Shown here in pieces: positions 43,688-52,062 of a stretch of 64,000 nt of DNA. How positions within the stretch are numbered: position 1 is the stretch's first letter; each line of letters begins with the position of its first letter. Below the pieces are notes generated by a model. That model was not told where the DNA came from and searched no databases. It saw only the letters and a program-made list of their open reading frames with translations. The stretch comes from Bacteroides zhangwenhongii. GTDB lineage: Bacteria > Bacteroidota > Bacteroidia > Bacteroidales > Bacteroidaceae. Location of the stretch: assembly GCF_009193325.2 (NCBI RefSeq), contig NZ_CP059856.1, positions 5,084,001 to 5,148,000 of the forward strand, given 5' to 3'. The position numbers were made by a program, and so were the translations under genes.

Positions 43688-44182
43688 ATGAGTAAAATAT
43701 CAATAATTGCTGCCGTAGACCGCCGTAGAGCAATAGGTTTCCAAAATAAACTCTTGTTCTGGCTGCCCAACGACTTGAAACGTTTTAAGGCATTGACTAC
43801 CGGAAACACCATAGTTATGGGACGGAAAACTTTTGAGTCACTTCCGAAAGGTGCATTACCGAATCGCAGAAATGTAGTTATCTCTTCCAATCCGGCAATG
43901 CAATGTCCCGGTGCGGAAGTGTTTCCTTCGCTCACCGCCGCTTTGCAGAGTTGCAAAGAAGATGAACACGTATATATCATAGGAGGAGCAAGTATCTATC
44001 AACAAGCGTTACCATTCGCCGACGAACTTTGTCTGACGGAAATAGACAGTACGGCTCCCGAAGCGGATGTGTACTTCCCGGAGGTCTCTCCGGCCGTGTG
44101 GCAAGAAAAAAGCAGAGAGACTCACCCTGCGGACGAGAAACATCTCTGCTCGTATGCTTTTGTCGATTACACAAGGAAATAA
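43688..44182 (+). CDS. folA: Dihydrofolate reductase
   Basis: Reduces dihydrofolate to tetrahydrofolate with NADPH; the trimethoprim target. It begins SKISIIAAVDRRRAIGFQNKLLFWLPNDLKRF, with the usual proton-relay acidic residue replaced in context by LPNDLKRF (Asp retained). MGRKTFESLP and the glycine pair VYIIGGASIYQQ bind NADPH. 164 residues, normal. Tightly coupled to thyA (4-base gap). A two-way hairpin follows. Confidence 0.95.
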   Translation: MSKISIIAAVDRRRAIGFQNKLLFWLPNDLKRFKALTTGNTIVMGRKTFESLPKGALPNRRNVVISSNPAMQCPGAEVFPSLTAALQSCKEDEHVYIIGGASIYQQALPFADELCLTEIDSTAPEADVYFPEVSPAVWQEKSRETHPADEKHLCSYAFVDYTRK

Positions 44183-44206
44183 CTGACTTCCGCTTAGCGC
44201 AATCTT

Positions 44207-44242
44207 ATCATCTCATCTGTCACTATCGGTTGATGAGATGAT
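44207..44242. terminator. Hairpin between folA and the Lrp-family gene
   Basis: Perfect 11-base arms ATCATCTCATC (44207-44217) and GATGAGATGAT (44232-44242) between convergent genes. It can act in both directions. Confidence 0.75.
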
Positions 44243-44246
44243 TTGA

Positions 44247-44732
44247 CTAATCTTCATCATCAAAGTCTATATCTATCGGCATCTGTCGCTTGATGGCTTC
44301 ATGGAAAGATATTAATGTTTCAGTACGAGCCAGACCAAGCGGCTGTAATTTATCATGAATAATGCTCAACAGGTGATGATTGTTTTTAGCGTAAATCTTG
44401 ATAAACATATCATATTTTCCGGTAGTGAAATGACATTCGACTACTTCGGGTATAGCTTCCAAAGCCTTCGTCACCGAATCAAAAGATTCGGGATCTTTCA
44501 GATATATACCGATGTAGGCGCAAGTCTCATACCCTACTTTCTCAGGATCAATAATATATTCTGAACCTTTCAGGATTCCAAGATTTGTCAACTTCTGAAT
44601 ACGTTGATGAATGGCAGCACCGGAAACATTACACGCTCTTGCTACTTCAAGAAAAGGAATACGCGCATTTCCTGCAATCAGTTTCAGGATTTGCTCATCC
44701 AAAATATCTATTTGATGATGTCCCATTTTCAA
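44247..44732 (-). CDS. Lrp/AsnC-family transcriptional regulator
   Basis: Protein of 161 residues: N-terminal winged helix-turn-helix (LDEQILKLIAGNARIPFLEVARACNVSGAAIHQRIQKL, about residues 11-48) and C-terminal RAM effector-binding domain (TCAYIGIYL, ECHFTTGKYDMFIKI). The acidic tail DIDFDDED is common in Bacteroides homologues. It is a single-gene unit transcribed away from the M64 peptidase gene, and the divergent region of 145 bases could hold its own operator. Effector amino acid unknown. Confidence 0.92.
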   Translation of the reverse strand: MKMGHHQIDILDEQILKLIAGNARIPFLEVARACNVSGAAIHQRIQKLTNLGILKGSEYIIDPEKVGYETCAYIGIYLKDPESFDSVTKALEAIPEVVECHFTTGKYDMFIKIYAKNNHHLLSIIHDKLQPLGLARTETLISFHEAIKRQMPIDIDFDDED

Positions 44733-44764
44733 ATCAAATTGTTTAAAACGATGAATCTTTTGTG

Positions 44765-44772
44765 CAAAGTTA
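44765..44772 (-). promoter_or_regulatory. -7 box of the Lrp-family gene
   Basis: TAACTTTG on the minus strand, 32 bases before the ATG at 44732. Confidence 0.65.
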
Positions 44773-44845
44773 GCGATTTTTCGGCAACAAATACTATAAA
44801 CTATTACTTTTATTTATAGGAGGCGGATAAGTCGCCAATAGTTTG

Positions 44846-44853
44846 TACCTTTG
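44846..44853 (+). promoter_or_regulatory. -7 box of the M64 peptidase gene
   Basis: TACCTTTG, 24 bases before the ATG at 44878. Confidence 0.65.
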
Positions 44854-44877
44854 TAAAAACATAAATATACTATTTAT

Positions 44878-46155
44878 ATGAAACAAATTTGCTGTACCAT
44901 CCTACTATTCTTCGCTTTTGCAGGAAGCCATGCGCAAGATTTTGCGGATTACTTTCAGAACAAAACTTTACGAGTAGATTATATCTTTACCGGAAATGCG
45001 GAAAGACAAAATATTTACCTGGATGAATTATCGCAACTTCCGTCTTGGGCAGGACGGCAACACCACCTTTCGGAACTTCCATTGGAGGGCAACGGACAAA
45101 TCATCGTTAAGGATCTCGCTACCCAACAAACTATTTATAAGACTTCTTTCTCTTCACTGTTCCATGAATGGCTGAGCACAGACGAAGCAAAAGAGACTGC
45201 TAAGGGCTTCGAAAATACATTTCTCCTGCCATTTCCCAAACAGCCTGCTGAAGTGGAGATTACTTTGTATTCTCCCCGCAAAGAGGTTATGGCACGCTAC
45301 AAACACCTTGTCCGTCCGGATGATATACTGATTCATCAACGAGGCGTGTCCCACGTCACTCCGCACCGGTATCTGCTCCGGAACGGAAACGAGAAAGACT
45401 GCATTGACGTTGCCATACTTGCTGAAGGCTATACGGATAAAGAGATGGATCTGTTTTACCAAGATGCCGAAAGTGCCCGCGAAAGCCTGTTTTCGCATGA
45501 GCCGTTCCGCTCAATGAAGGATAAATTCAATATTGTTGCCGTAGCCAGCCCGTCCACTGATAGCGGTGTAAGTGTTCCTCGCGAGAATGAATGGAAACAG
45601 ACGGCTGTCCACTCACACTTCGACACGTTCTATTCAGACCGCTATCTGACTACCAGCCGGGTAAAGTCTATCCATAACACTTTGGCGGGTATCCCCTACG
45701 AGCACATTATTATCCTTGCCAACACGGACGTCTACGGCGGAGGAGGAATCTATAACTCCTACACACTGACCACCGCCCACCATCCCATGTTTAAACCGGT
45801 GGTAGTCCATGAGTTCGGCCACAGTTTTGCCGGGTTGGCTGATGAATATTTTTACGAAAACGATACCATGACGGATACTTATCCACTGGATGTCGAACCG
45901 TGGGAGCAAAATATATCAACACGGGTGAATTTTTCCTCCAAATGGGAAGATTTGCTTCCGGCAGGCACTCCGATACCTACTCCTGCCAACAAATGGGAGA
46001 AGTTCCCTATCGGGGTATACGAAGGTGGAGGTTACTCTGCCAAAGGTATTTATCGCCCTGCCCATAATTGCCGCATGAAAACAAACGAATACAAGGAATT
46101 TTGTCCGGTTTGCCAACGTGCCATCCGGCGTATAATCGAATTCTACGTTCCTTGA
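44878..46155 (+). CDS. Secreted M64-family metallopeptidase (IgA-peptidase-like)
   Basis: Exported zinc peptidase of 425 residues. Signal peptide MKQICCTILLFFAFAGSHAQ (1-20), not a lipoprotein. A beta-rich N-terminal domain (about 21-150) precedes the catalytic domain, whose zinc motif is HEFGHSFAGLADEY, with the third ligand expected further on. Four C-terminal cysteines (NCRMKTNEYKEFCPVCQR) may form a disulfide or metal site. The family is named after Clostridium ramosum IgA peptidase, but Bacteroides members have not, as far as I recall, been shown to cut IgA. Adjacent divergent Lrp-type regulator. Confidence 0.88.
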   Translation: MKQICCTILLFFAFAGSHAQDFADYFQNKTLRVDYIFTGNAERQNIYLDELSQLPSWAGRQHHLSELPLEGNGQIIVKDLATQQTIYKTSFSSLFHEWLSTDEAKETAKGFENTFLLPFPKQPAEVEITLYSPRKEVMARYKHLVRPDDILIHQRGVSHVTPHRYLLRNGNEKDCIDVAILAEGYTDKEMDLFYQDAESARESLFSHEPFRSMKDKFNIVAVASPSTDSGVSVPRENEWKQTAVHSHFDTFYSDRYLTTSRVKSIHNTLAGIPYEHIIILANTDVYGGGGIYNSYTLTTAHHPMFKPVVVHEFGHSFAGLADEYFYENDTMTDTYPLDVEPWEQNISTRVNFSSKWEDLLPAGTPIPTPANKWEKFPIGVYEGGGYSAKGIYRPAHNCRMKTNEYKEFCPVCQRAIRRIIEFYVP

Positions 46156-46216
46156 TGCAAGAATAAGAATGAAATTGTAAAACAGAAATATTATCTAATT
46201 TTAAAACCCGAACCTC

Positions 46217-46753
46217 ATGATCAGACTTCAACCAATCAGTACATCTGACCTGCAACATTACAAATTTATGGAAGAACTGCTGGTAGATTCTTTTCCACCG
46301 GAAGAGTACCGACAATTGGAACAGTTACGTGAATTCACCGACCGGACAGGCAATTTCCATAACAACATTATTTTTGATGACGACTTGCCGATAGGCTTCA
46401 TCACCTATTGGGACTTCGGTAACTTCTATTACGTAGAGCACTTTGCAACCAATCCTGCTTTGCGCAACGGAGGGTACGGCAAACGTACGCTGGAATATCT
46501 ATGCGACTACTTAAAACTCCCCATTGTACTCGAAGTGGAGCGTCCGGTAGAAGAAATGGCAAAGAGACGTATCGGCTTCTACCAACGTCAAGGATTTGTC
46601 TTATGGAAGAAAGACTACCACCAGCCTCCTTACAAGCCCGGTGATCACTTCCTCCCAATGTATCTAATGGTACACGGCAACCTTGATCCGGAAAAAGACT
46701 ACGAAGATATAAAGCATAAACTGCACACGATCGTCTACGGAGTAAAAGAGTGA
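46217..46753 (+). CDS. GNAT-family N-acetyltransferase
   Basis: Protein of 178 residues with the acetyl-CoA loop RNGGYGKRTLEYL (the R/Q-x-x-G-x-G/A motif) preceded by a beta strand YYVEHFATNPAL and followed by the C-terminal GFYQRQGFVLW. The substrate cannot be told. It lies 61 bases after the peptidase gene in the same direction and may be co-transcribed with it. A strong bidirectional hairpin follows. Confidence 0.88.
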   Translation: MIRLQPISTSDLQHYKFMEELLVDSFPPEEYRQLEQLREFTDRTGNFHNNIIFDDDLPIGFITYWDFGNFYYVEHFATNPALRNGGYGKRTLEYLCDYLKLPIVLEVERPVEEMAKRRIGFYQRQGFVLWKKDYHQPPYKPGDHFLPMYLMVHGNLDPEKDYEDIKHKLHTIVYGVKE

Positions 46754-46778
46754 AGTAGAAAGAATAACAGAACAAAGA

Positions 46779-46812
46779 AAAGGCTTCCAAAATGATTTGG
46801 AAGCCTTTTCTT
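46779..46812. terminator. Bidirectional terminator between the acetyltransferase gene and exbD
   Basis: AAGGCTTCCAAA pairs with TTTGGAAGCCTT around ATGA. T-runs follow on both strands (TTTTCTTT on each side). Confidence 0.9.
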
Positions 46813-46832
46813 TATATAATAGGATTAACTAA

Positions 46833-47303
46833 TTATTTCTCACCACGTTTAGTAGCAGAATAGTTAATCTTCAAAGCATAAGATTTTCTGAGGGCATTCT
46901 TTACGTCAGTAACGATACCCATCTTTGTCTTTTGGTCTACTTTCAGAGACACAGTCATCTTCGCGGCGTCACCTTCACTCATACTAGCACGTTCCTGGAA
47001 AATGAAGTCCTGCACCTCGCCCACTTCAGCATAGCTGTCGTTGAGCTGAATACGACTTTCAGTACCCATTTTCGCACGGTATTCTTGTGTAGGTTCACCT
47101 ACATAAATGAATGTCACCAATGATTTCTTCTCCAGTTTTTCGAGTTCAGTACCTTGCGGAAGCGTAAACTGCACCTTTAATGTTACCTCACGCATTGTTG
47201 TTACAATCATAAAGAAGAACAACAAGGTAAAGATAAGGTCAGGCAACGAAGAAGTATTCAATGCCGGCATTTCACGTTTACCAGTCTTATTAAATTTTCC
47301 CAT
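46833..47303 (-). CDS. exbD: ExbD/TolR-type transport protein, copy 2
   Basis: Proton-channel partner of ExbB. One N-terminal membrane helix with the conserved aspartate (SSLPDLIFTLLFFFMIVTTM, Asp22), then a periplasmic domain to residue 156. The second ExbD gene lies 3 bases upstream, so two different ExbD subunits are made from one message. This one ends in a basic tail (ATKRGEK). Last gene of the exbB-containing operon. Confidence 0.9.
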   Translation of the reverse strand: MGKFNKTGKREMPALNTSSLPDLIFTLLFFFMIVTTMREVTLKVQFTLPQGTELEKLEKKSLVTFIYVGEPTQEYRAKMGTESRIQLNDSYAEVGEVQDFIFQERASMSEGDAAKMTVSLKVDQKTKMGIVTDVKNALRKSYALKINYSATKRGEK

Positions 47304-47306
47304 TAC

Positions 47307-47900
47307 TTACTTCTTTTTTTCTCCGTATTTTTTAGGTTCTGCCTCAGAAATACGTTGCGGATAAATCTCACGAACTGCTTTCTGTTGTAAATCGTTCAGT
47401 TCCGAATAAGTAACCCCAAATTTTTCTTTAGCCAACTCATCTCTCAATTCATTGTATGCAGCAACCAATTCATTCTGCACACTGATATATGCCTGATAAG
47501 AAGATCCACGGTCATTCTGCAAAGAAATTACGTGCTTGTCGTTAACCATGCATGTGCCGAAGAATTCTACATTCTTCTGTGTTTTCTCAGGCATATTTTC
47601 TGCATTAGCAACGTTAGCGATAAATTCTTTGGCCTTTTGTCTCAACTGATCAACACCGATATAATCATTTCCGCACATCAAAGCATCATCCTTATTCAGA
47701 TACACCTGCAAGATGTTACGTTCTTTGATTTTATCCGTATTCTCGTTCTTTTCATCTTCGGGAGGTGGAGGCAAAAGTCTTGCCAAACCACGGTCCGTAT
47801 CCATTGATGTTGTAATCAAGAAGAAGATCAGCAACAAGAAAGCGATATCCGCCGTAGAACTTGAGTTAATATCAGGAACTTTTCTTTTTCCTTTTGCCAT
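47307..47900 (-). CDS. exbD: ExbD/TolR-type transport protein, copy 1
   Basis: Helix motif with the essential aspartate: STADIAFLLLIFFLITTSM (Asp18). A Pro-rich segment (LLPPPPEDEKNENTD) follows, then a longer periplasmic domain with two cysteines (ALMCGNDY and GTCMVNDK) that may pair. 197 residues, larger than ordinary ExbD (about 140), with an extra C-terminal helix (ELRDELAKEKFGVTYSELND). It lies 34 bases after the four-helix membrane protein and 3 bases before the second ExbD. Confidence 0.9.
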   Translation of the reverse strand: MAKGKRKVPDINSSSTADIAFLLLIFFLITTSMDTDRGLARLLPPPPEDEKNENTDKIKERNILQVYLNKDDALMCGNDYIGVDQLRQKAKEFIANVANAENMPEKTQKNVEFFGTCMVNDKHVISLQNDRGSSYQAYISVQNELVAAYNELRDELAKEKFGVTYSELNDLQQKAVREIYPQRISEAEPKKYGEKKK

Positions 47901-47934
47901 TGTAATTACTTTTTAATTGAGTACTCTCAATTGA

Positions 47935-48420
47935 TTATGATAATTTTTTCTTTATACCACTTGCAATGATTGCAACAATTGTTACAAACAACAGGATGTA
48001 AATAGAATAAAGGAACATATCAGTCAGCTTCAACCAGAAAGGAACGTTGTCAGTACCATCATAACCCGGAATCTGCATAGGTGTACCGTCACCCATAGCC
48101 CAAGCTACAACTAAAACAACAACCAAAAGAACCAGACCAAGCAAAGACTTAATAGCGGCTGCCGGGCTGTCTTTCAAAGCTGCACCAAATTGGAATACTG
48201 CGGCAACTAAAGTAGCGGCAATAGCAATACCAAACAAAGCATACATCAAATAGAGTAAGGCATCTGTCTGGGCCGGTTGCCACATTTCGGGATCTACTCC
48301 CGGGATCACTGCCGCTCCAGTAGCGTCTCCTCCGAAGAAGAAGAGCCCCATCACGATCAGGATAATAGCAAACATCGCATACAATGCGTAATACGATATT
48401 CTATATGTTAACTTACTCAT
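47935..48420 (-). CDS. Four-helix membrane protein of the ExbB-ExbD operon
   Basis: Protein of 161 residues with four predicted membrane helices (about 8-30, 55-80, 88-108 and 130-155) and one polar loop DGTPMQIPGYDGTDNVPFW. It is basic at the C-terminus (ASGIKKKLS). I do not recognise a named family. Its fixed place between exbB (6 bases upstream) and the two exbD genes suggests that it is an extra subunit of the proton channel complex. An alternative is an assembly factor. Known in this position in Bacteroides, as I recall, but without an assigned function. Confidence 0.8.
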   Translation of the reverse strand: MSKLTYRISYYALYAMFAIILIVMGLFFFGGDATGAAVIPGVDPEMWQPAQTDALLYLMYALFGIAIAATLVAAVFQFGAALKDSPAAAIKSLLGLVLLVVVLVVAWAMGDGTPMQIPGYDGTDNVPFWLKLTDMFLYSIYILLFVTIVAIIASGIKKKLS

Positions 48421-48426
48421 TTCGAA

Positions 48427-49230
48427 TTATTTTTTATATTTCAGGTTATATTTGATCACCATGTCAAGCAAAGAGATAGAAGAATCTTCCATTTCACTTG
48501 TAAGAGCTTCAATCTTAGAAAGTACGTAGTTGTAGAATACCTGAAGGATCAATGCTACGATCAAACCGAAGATTGTTGTAATCAAGGCCACTTTCATACC
48601 ACCTGCAACAACTGTCGGAGAGATATCACCTACCTGCTGGATTTTATCAAATGCCTGCACCATACCGATTACAGTACCCAAGAATCCGAGTGACGGAGCC
48701 ATTGCGATAAACAGTGTGATCCAAGAACATCCTTTTTCAAGGTAACCAGCCTGTACACCACCGTAAGATACAACTGACTTCTCAACTACGTCGATACCTT
48801 GATCGATTCTCATCAAACCTTGGTAGTAGATAGAAGCAACAGGACCTCTAGTGTTACGAGCAATGTCTTTTGCAGCTTCAACGTCACCTTTTTCCAAAGC
48901 AGCTTCGATAGATGCCATGAATTTTTTTGTGTTGATTTCAGCCAAGCTCAAATAGATGATACGTTCGATACAGAAAGCCAAACCAATCACCAAAGCGATA
49001 GCTACCAAACTCATGAAAGATGCAGTACCTTCGATGAATTTAACTTTGATTTCCTTGTGAATACCACCTTCTTCTGCAGCAGGAGCAGCAGCAGTTGTAG
49101 CTTCAGCAGCAGGAGCAACAGCTTGTTGTTCAGTTTGTTCTGCTGCAGGAGCGTCTTGAGCCTGAGCAAGTTGAGTTGAGCCAAATGTTAAGGCCCCAAT
49201 CACAGCAACAATTGCGAATAACTTTTTCAT
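48427..49230 (-). CDS. exbB: ExbB/MotA/TolQ-type proton channel protein with signal peptide
   Basis: Protein of 267 residues. Signal peptide 1-24 (ending AQAQ) and an Ala/Glu/Gln-rich periplasmic linker (about 25-55) precede the three-helix ExbB core. The core segments GTASFMSLVAIALVIGLAFCIERI, WITLFIAMAPSLGFLGTVIGMVQAF and ALITTIFGLIVALILQVFYNYVLSKI include the family GTVxGM motif. First gene of the operon. It provides energy from the proton gradient to TonB-dependent receptors; TonB lies at 52.1-52.7 kb on the same strand. Confidence 0.92.
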   Translation of the reverse strand: MKKLFAIVAVIGALTFGSTQLAQAQDAPAAEQTEQQAVAPAAEATTAAAPAAEEGGIHKEIKVKFIEGTASFMSLVAIALVIGLAFCIERIIYLSLAEINTKKFMASIEAALEKGDVEAAKDIARNTRGPVASIYYQGLMRIDQGIDVVEKSVVSYGGVQAGYLEKGCSWITLFIAMAPSLGFLGTVIGMVQAFDKIQQVGDISPTVVAGGMKVALITTIFGLIVALILQVFYNYVLSKIEALTSEMEDSSISLLDMVIKYNLKYKK

Positions 49231-49305
49231 TGTGTGTCTAATTTTTAAGATTAATTAATTGATTATTATTATTGTTTTTACTTCTCGTTTCACATTCAAT
49301 TTCTG

Positions 49306-49393
49306 CGGAGAGACGGGGATTCGAACCCCGGATACACTTTTGGTGTATACACGCTTTCCAGGCGTGCCTCTTCAACCACTCGAGCACCTCTCC
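49306..49393 (-). tRNA. tRNA-Ser (anticodon GGA)
   Basis: Class II tRNA of 88 bases without encoded CCA. Acceptor arms GGAGAGG and TCTCTCC; anticodon stem CACGC-GCGTG with loop CTGGAAA, anticodon GGA; long variable arm ATACACC-AAAA-GTGTAT; T arm CGGGGTTCGAATCCCCG. Discriminator base G, as required for serine tRNAs. A -7 box lies 27 bases upstream. Confidence 0.95.
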
Positions 49394-49419
49394 CTATGGG
49401 TTTTCTGTATTTTCAGCTA

Positions 49420-49427
49420 CAAATGTA
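49420..49427 (-). promoter_or_regulatory. -7 box of tRNA-Ser
   Basis: TACATTTG on the minus strand, 27 bases before the tRNA 5' end. Confidence 0.6.
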
Positions 49428-49513
49428 TCCTTTTTTTTCTTTTCTTGAAGCATTATCCCTTTTTTATCTCGAATAAATACTGCAAATTAATATAATTTAA
49501 AACCTTTCGTGCC

Positions 49514-50290
49514 TTATTTGCGGAATCCGAACACTTTTAGCGCATTTTCAGAAGTGACCTGAGCCACGTATTCAAGGCTCTTCTGATAAATTTCCGCTAC
49601 TTTGGCAAGGGTATCTTTCACGTTGGCGCTTTCATTTCTCTTCCCGCGATTCGGAACGGGGGTCAAATAAGGAGAGTCGGTTTCGAGCACAATACGCTCC
49701 AAAGGAACGGTCAACAGGGTTTCCGGCAACGTCGACTTTTTGAAAGTGACCACTCCGTTAATGCCCAGCATGAAACCATCGAACTCCAGCAGTCTAGCCG
49801 CTTCTTCCGGCGTTCCGGTAAAGCTATGGAAAATCCCTTTTAATGCGGTTTTCTTATAGGGTTCCATTACCTTATATATATAATCAAATGCTTCTCTCGT
49901 ATGAATAACAACCGGCAATTCATATTCAAGCGCCCATTCGATCTGTCTTTCAAAGACCAAAAGCTGCTCTTTCAGAAAAGTCCGGTCCCAATAGAGGTCC
50001 AGACCGATCTCACCGATAGCCACAAAATGATTGGGAGCCGACAAACGTTCACGTACAATTGCCAATTCCTGCTCATACGTCTCATTCACCGAAGTAGGGT
50101 GCAATCCAATCATCGGATAACAAAGATCCGGATATTTCGCACAAACGGATAATAAAGCGTCAATCGTCGTACTGTCAATATTGGGCATAAAAATAGACGA
50201 GACACCGGCATGGCGCGCACGCTCCATAACTTGCGGCAAGTCTTCGGCAAATTCTTCTAAGAAAAGGTGTGAATGGGTGTCTATCAACAT
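49514..50290 (-). CDS. tatD: TatD-family metal-dependent deoxyribonuclease
   Basis: TIM-barrel hydrolase of 258 residues. Metal ligands appear in order as DTHSHLF (His6, His8), GEIGLDLYWD, VIHTREAF, FHSFTG and ETDSPYLTP. Family members cut DNA 3'-5' in repair or during DNA degradation. It starts 6 bases after the following hypothetical gene and shares the operon with the prenyl synthase. No anomalies. Confidence 0.93.
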   Translation of the reverse strand: MLIDTHSHLFLEEFAEDLPQVMERARHAGVSSIFMPNIDSTTIDALLSVCAKYPDLCYPMIGLHPTSVNETYEQELAIVRERLSAPNHFVAIGEIGLDLYWDRTFLKEQLLVFERQIEWALEYELPVVIHTREAFDYIYKVMEPYKKTALKGIFHSFTGTPEEAARLLEFDGFMLGINGVVTFKKSTLPETLLTVPLERIVLETDSPYLTPVPNRGKRNESANVKDTLAKVAEIYQKSLEYVAQVTSENALKVFGFRK

Positions 50291-50295
50291 GATAA

Positions 50296-51000
50296 CTAAT
50301 TTTCTTCTTTTACTTTCTCGCTGGAACGGTAATAATATATCAGTCCATAATCACGGCACTTATCCAAACGATCCTCGTTTGGAGTAACGTCTTGATATTT
50401 CGCTTCTACCTGATTCCAGATATCCAAAATCAGTTCATCGGCACGCTCACGCATAGAGGCCAGCTCATCAAGACTACGGTTGGTCAATGCCTGATAATTC
50501 TTTTGCCGTTCATAACTGTCCAGAAAAATATCGTAATGCACTTTTACACGTGCAATGGTCGGGTTATAAATAGGTATACCGCCCTGTCCTGTCCGGCGTT
50601 GCTCGCCTTCAATGATTTTCTTCCCCCACTCCACCAACGAAGCCTCACTCAACAGATCGGGCACGACATTGGCATCGGGCAGATCGTACAGTTTTTTGTG
50701 TACCGCTTTTATCTCGTCACGAAGCACAGCCAAATTGAGCACTTGGATAAAATGAGAAATATACAACCGGGCGGTTTTCACATTTGCCTGGTGCTTGCGA
50801 CTAGCCCGAGACTGATTCTCGTAACATTGCGTATAGTAAATTTGCGCAGCCTCGAACCTCTGCAGGAAGTTACGTGCCTCGAACAGCGTCTTTAATGAAA
50901 TAGCCAAATCGCGTACATTATATACATCCCCTTTTTCGACCGCCGCTTTCAGCGCCCGAACTCTCGCTTGATCTGTATTTGGTAATCGTCTATAAGGCAT
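50296..51000 (-). CDS. Conserved hypothetical protein
   Basis: Protein of 234 residues, helical and soluble, with no signal or membrane segment. It begins MPYRRLPNTDQARVRALKAAVEKG and contains FLQRFEAAQIYYTQCYENQSR and a C-terminal acidic/basic stretch ending KVKEEN. I do not recognise a domain, though the pattern repeats every 60-70 residues and looks like an all-helical bundle. It lies between the prenyl synthase (15 bases upstream) and tatD (5 bases downstream), so it is co-transcribed. Function unknown. Confidence 0.8.
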   Translation of the reverse strand: MPYRRLPNTDQARVRALKAAVEKGDVYNVRDLAISLKTLFEARNFLQRFEAAQIYYTQCYENQSRASRKHQANVKTARLYISHFIQVLNLAVLRDEIKAVHKKLYDLPDANVVPDLLSEASLVEWGKKIIEGEQRRTGQGGIPIYNPTIARVKVHYDIFLDSYERQKNYQALTNRSLDELASMRERADELILDIWNQVEAKYQDVTPNEDRLDKCRDYGLIYYYRSSEKVKEEN

Positions 51001-51015
51001 GCTTCAAGGACTTAG

Positions 51016-51990
51016 CTACATTTCACGGTACATTAACAATTTCACCAGGTTCTTCAGTTCTTTTTTTCTTTCCTCAGCCACTCCCACTGCGGCAAGGCTT
51101 TCCATAGCAAGCGTGTAATAGCCGCGCATTTTGTTTTCGCAGACACTACGAATGTCCAGTTGGTTATACAATTCAGTAACCGCTTTTATTTTCTCGGCCG
51201 GCTGACAAGCTTCCGCATTCAGCCAACGGTTCAGTTCCTCCCTCTGTTTCGCATCCGCACGATCCAATGCCTTGATGAGCATATATGTTTTTTTGTTGCA
51301 CAGGATGTCTCCGCCTATTTTCTTTCCGAACACTTCCGGATCTCCATAAACGTCCAACAAGTCATCTTGCAACTGGAATGCAACGCCTATCTGCATTCCG
51401 AATTTATATAGATTTTCCGCATCTTCGGCAGTCGCCCCCGCCAAGATAGCGCCAATCTTAAGACTGCCCGCAAGCAGCACCGCTGTTTTCAGGCGGATCA
51501 TTTCAATATACTCGTCTTCCGTCACATCACCGCGGGATTCAAATTCCATGTCCAGCTGCTGTCCCTCGCAAATCTCAAGCATAGTCAGGCTAAACAGATC
51601 CATCACCTCTTTCAAGTGTTCCGCCGGGCAAGCCGTCATATAGCGGAATGCCAGAATCAGCATAGCGTCTCCCGACAGCACAGCCGTGTTATCATTCCAG
51701 ACTTTGTGCACGGTCGGTTTTCCCCTACGCATATCCGAACGGTCCATCAAATCATCATGCAACAACGTGTGGTTGTGGTACACCTCGATAGCAGTAGCCG
51801 ACTCATAGATAGAAGCAACATCCTCCCGATACAAATTGTACGCCATCAACATTAATACGGGGCGTATCCGCTTCCCACCCAGAGAAAGAGTATATTCGAT
51901 CGGTTCATAAAGTCCTTTCGGTGTCCGGGTAAATTGGATATCTGCAATATATTTATTTATTTTATCAAGTAGTTGAGAAGCTGTATACAT
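51016..51990 (-). CDS. Polyprenyl diphosphate synthase family protein
   Basis: Trans-prenyltransferase that condenses isopentenyl diphosphate onto an allylic primer. First Asp-rich motif LLHDDLMDRSDMRRG (DDLMD) and second QLQDDLLDVYG; GGKRIRPVL near the N-terminus binds the primer. Length of 324 residues. The residue five before the first motif is His rather than the Tyr or Phe of short-chain farnesyl synthases, so a longer product is possible. It is the likely source of the prenyl tail for MenA or of geranylgeranyl units. It lies apart from cmk/ispH, so the chain length is not fixed by neighbours. Confidence 0.88.
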   Translation of the reverse strand: MYTASQLLDKINKYIADIQFTRTPKGLYEPIEYTLSLGGKRIRPVLMLMAYNLYREDVASIYESATAIEVYHNHTLLHDDLMDRSDMRRGKPTVHKVWNDNTAVLSGDAMLILAFRYMTACPAEHLKEVMDLFSLTMLEICEGQQLDMEFESRGDVTEDEYIEMIRLKTAVLLAGSLKIGAILAGATAEDAENLYKFGMQIGVAFQLQDDLLDVYGDPEVFGKKIGGDILCNKKTYMLIKALDRADAKQREELNRWLNAEACQPAEKIKAVTELYNQLDIRSVCENKMRGYYTLAMESLAAVGVAEERKKELKNLVKLLMYREM

Positions 51991-52016
51991 GAGGATGGAG
52001 AAAATATTTAATGAAT

Positions 52017-52042
52017 GAAAAGAGGCTGCTTTCGGCAGCCTC
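52017..52042 (-). terminator. Terminator of tonB
   Basis: Perfect 8-base stem GAGGCTGC / GCAGCCTC with loop TTTCG (52022-52042); a T-run follows on the minus strand. It separates tonB from the prenyl synthase. Confidence 0.9.
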
Positions 52043-52062
52043 CCAAATTATTGTGTTACAAA

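Noticed and set aside
49259-49495. Plus-strand ORF of 78 codons
   Set aside because: It covers the tRNA-Ser gene, which explains the sequence better.
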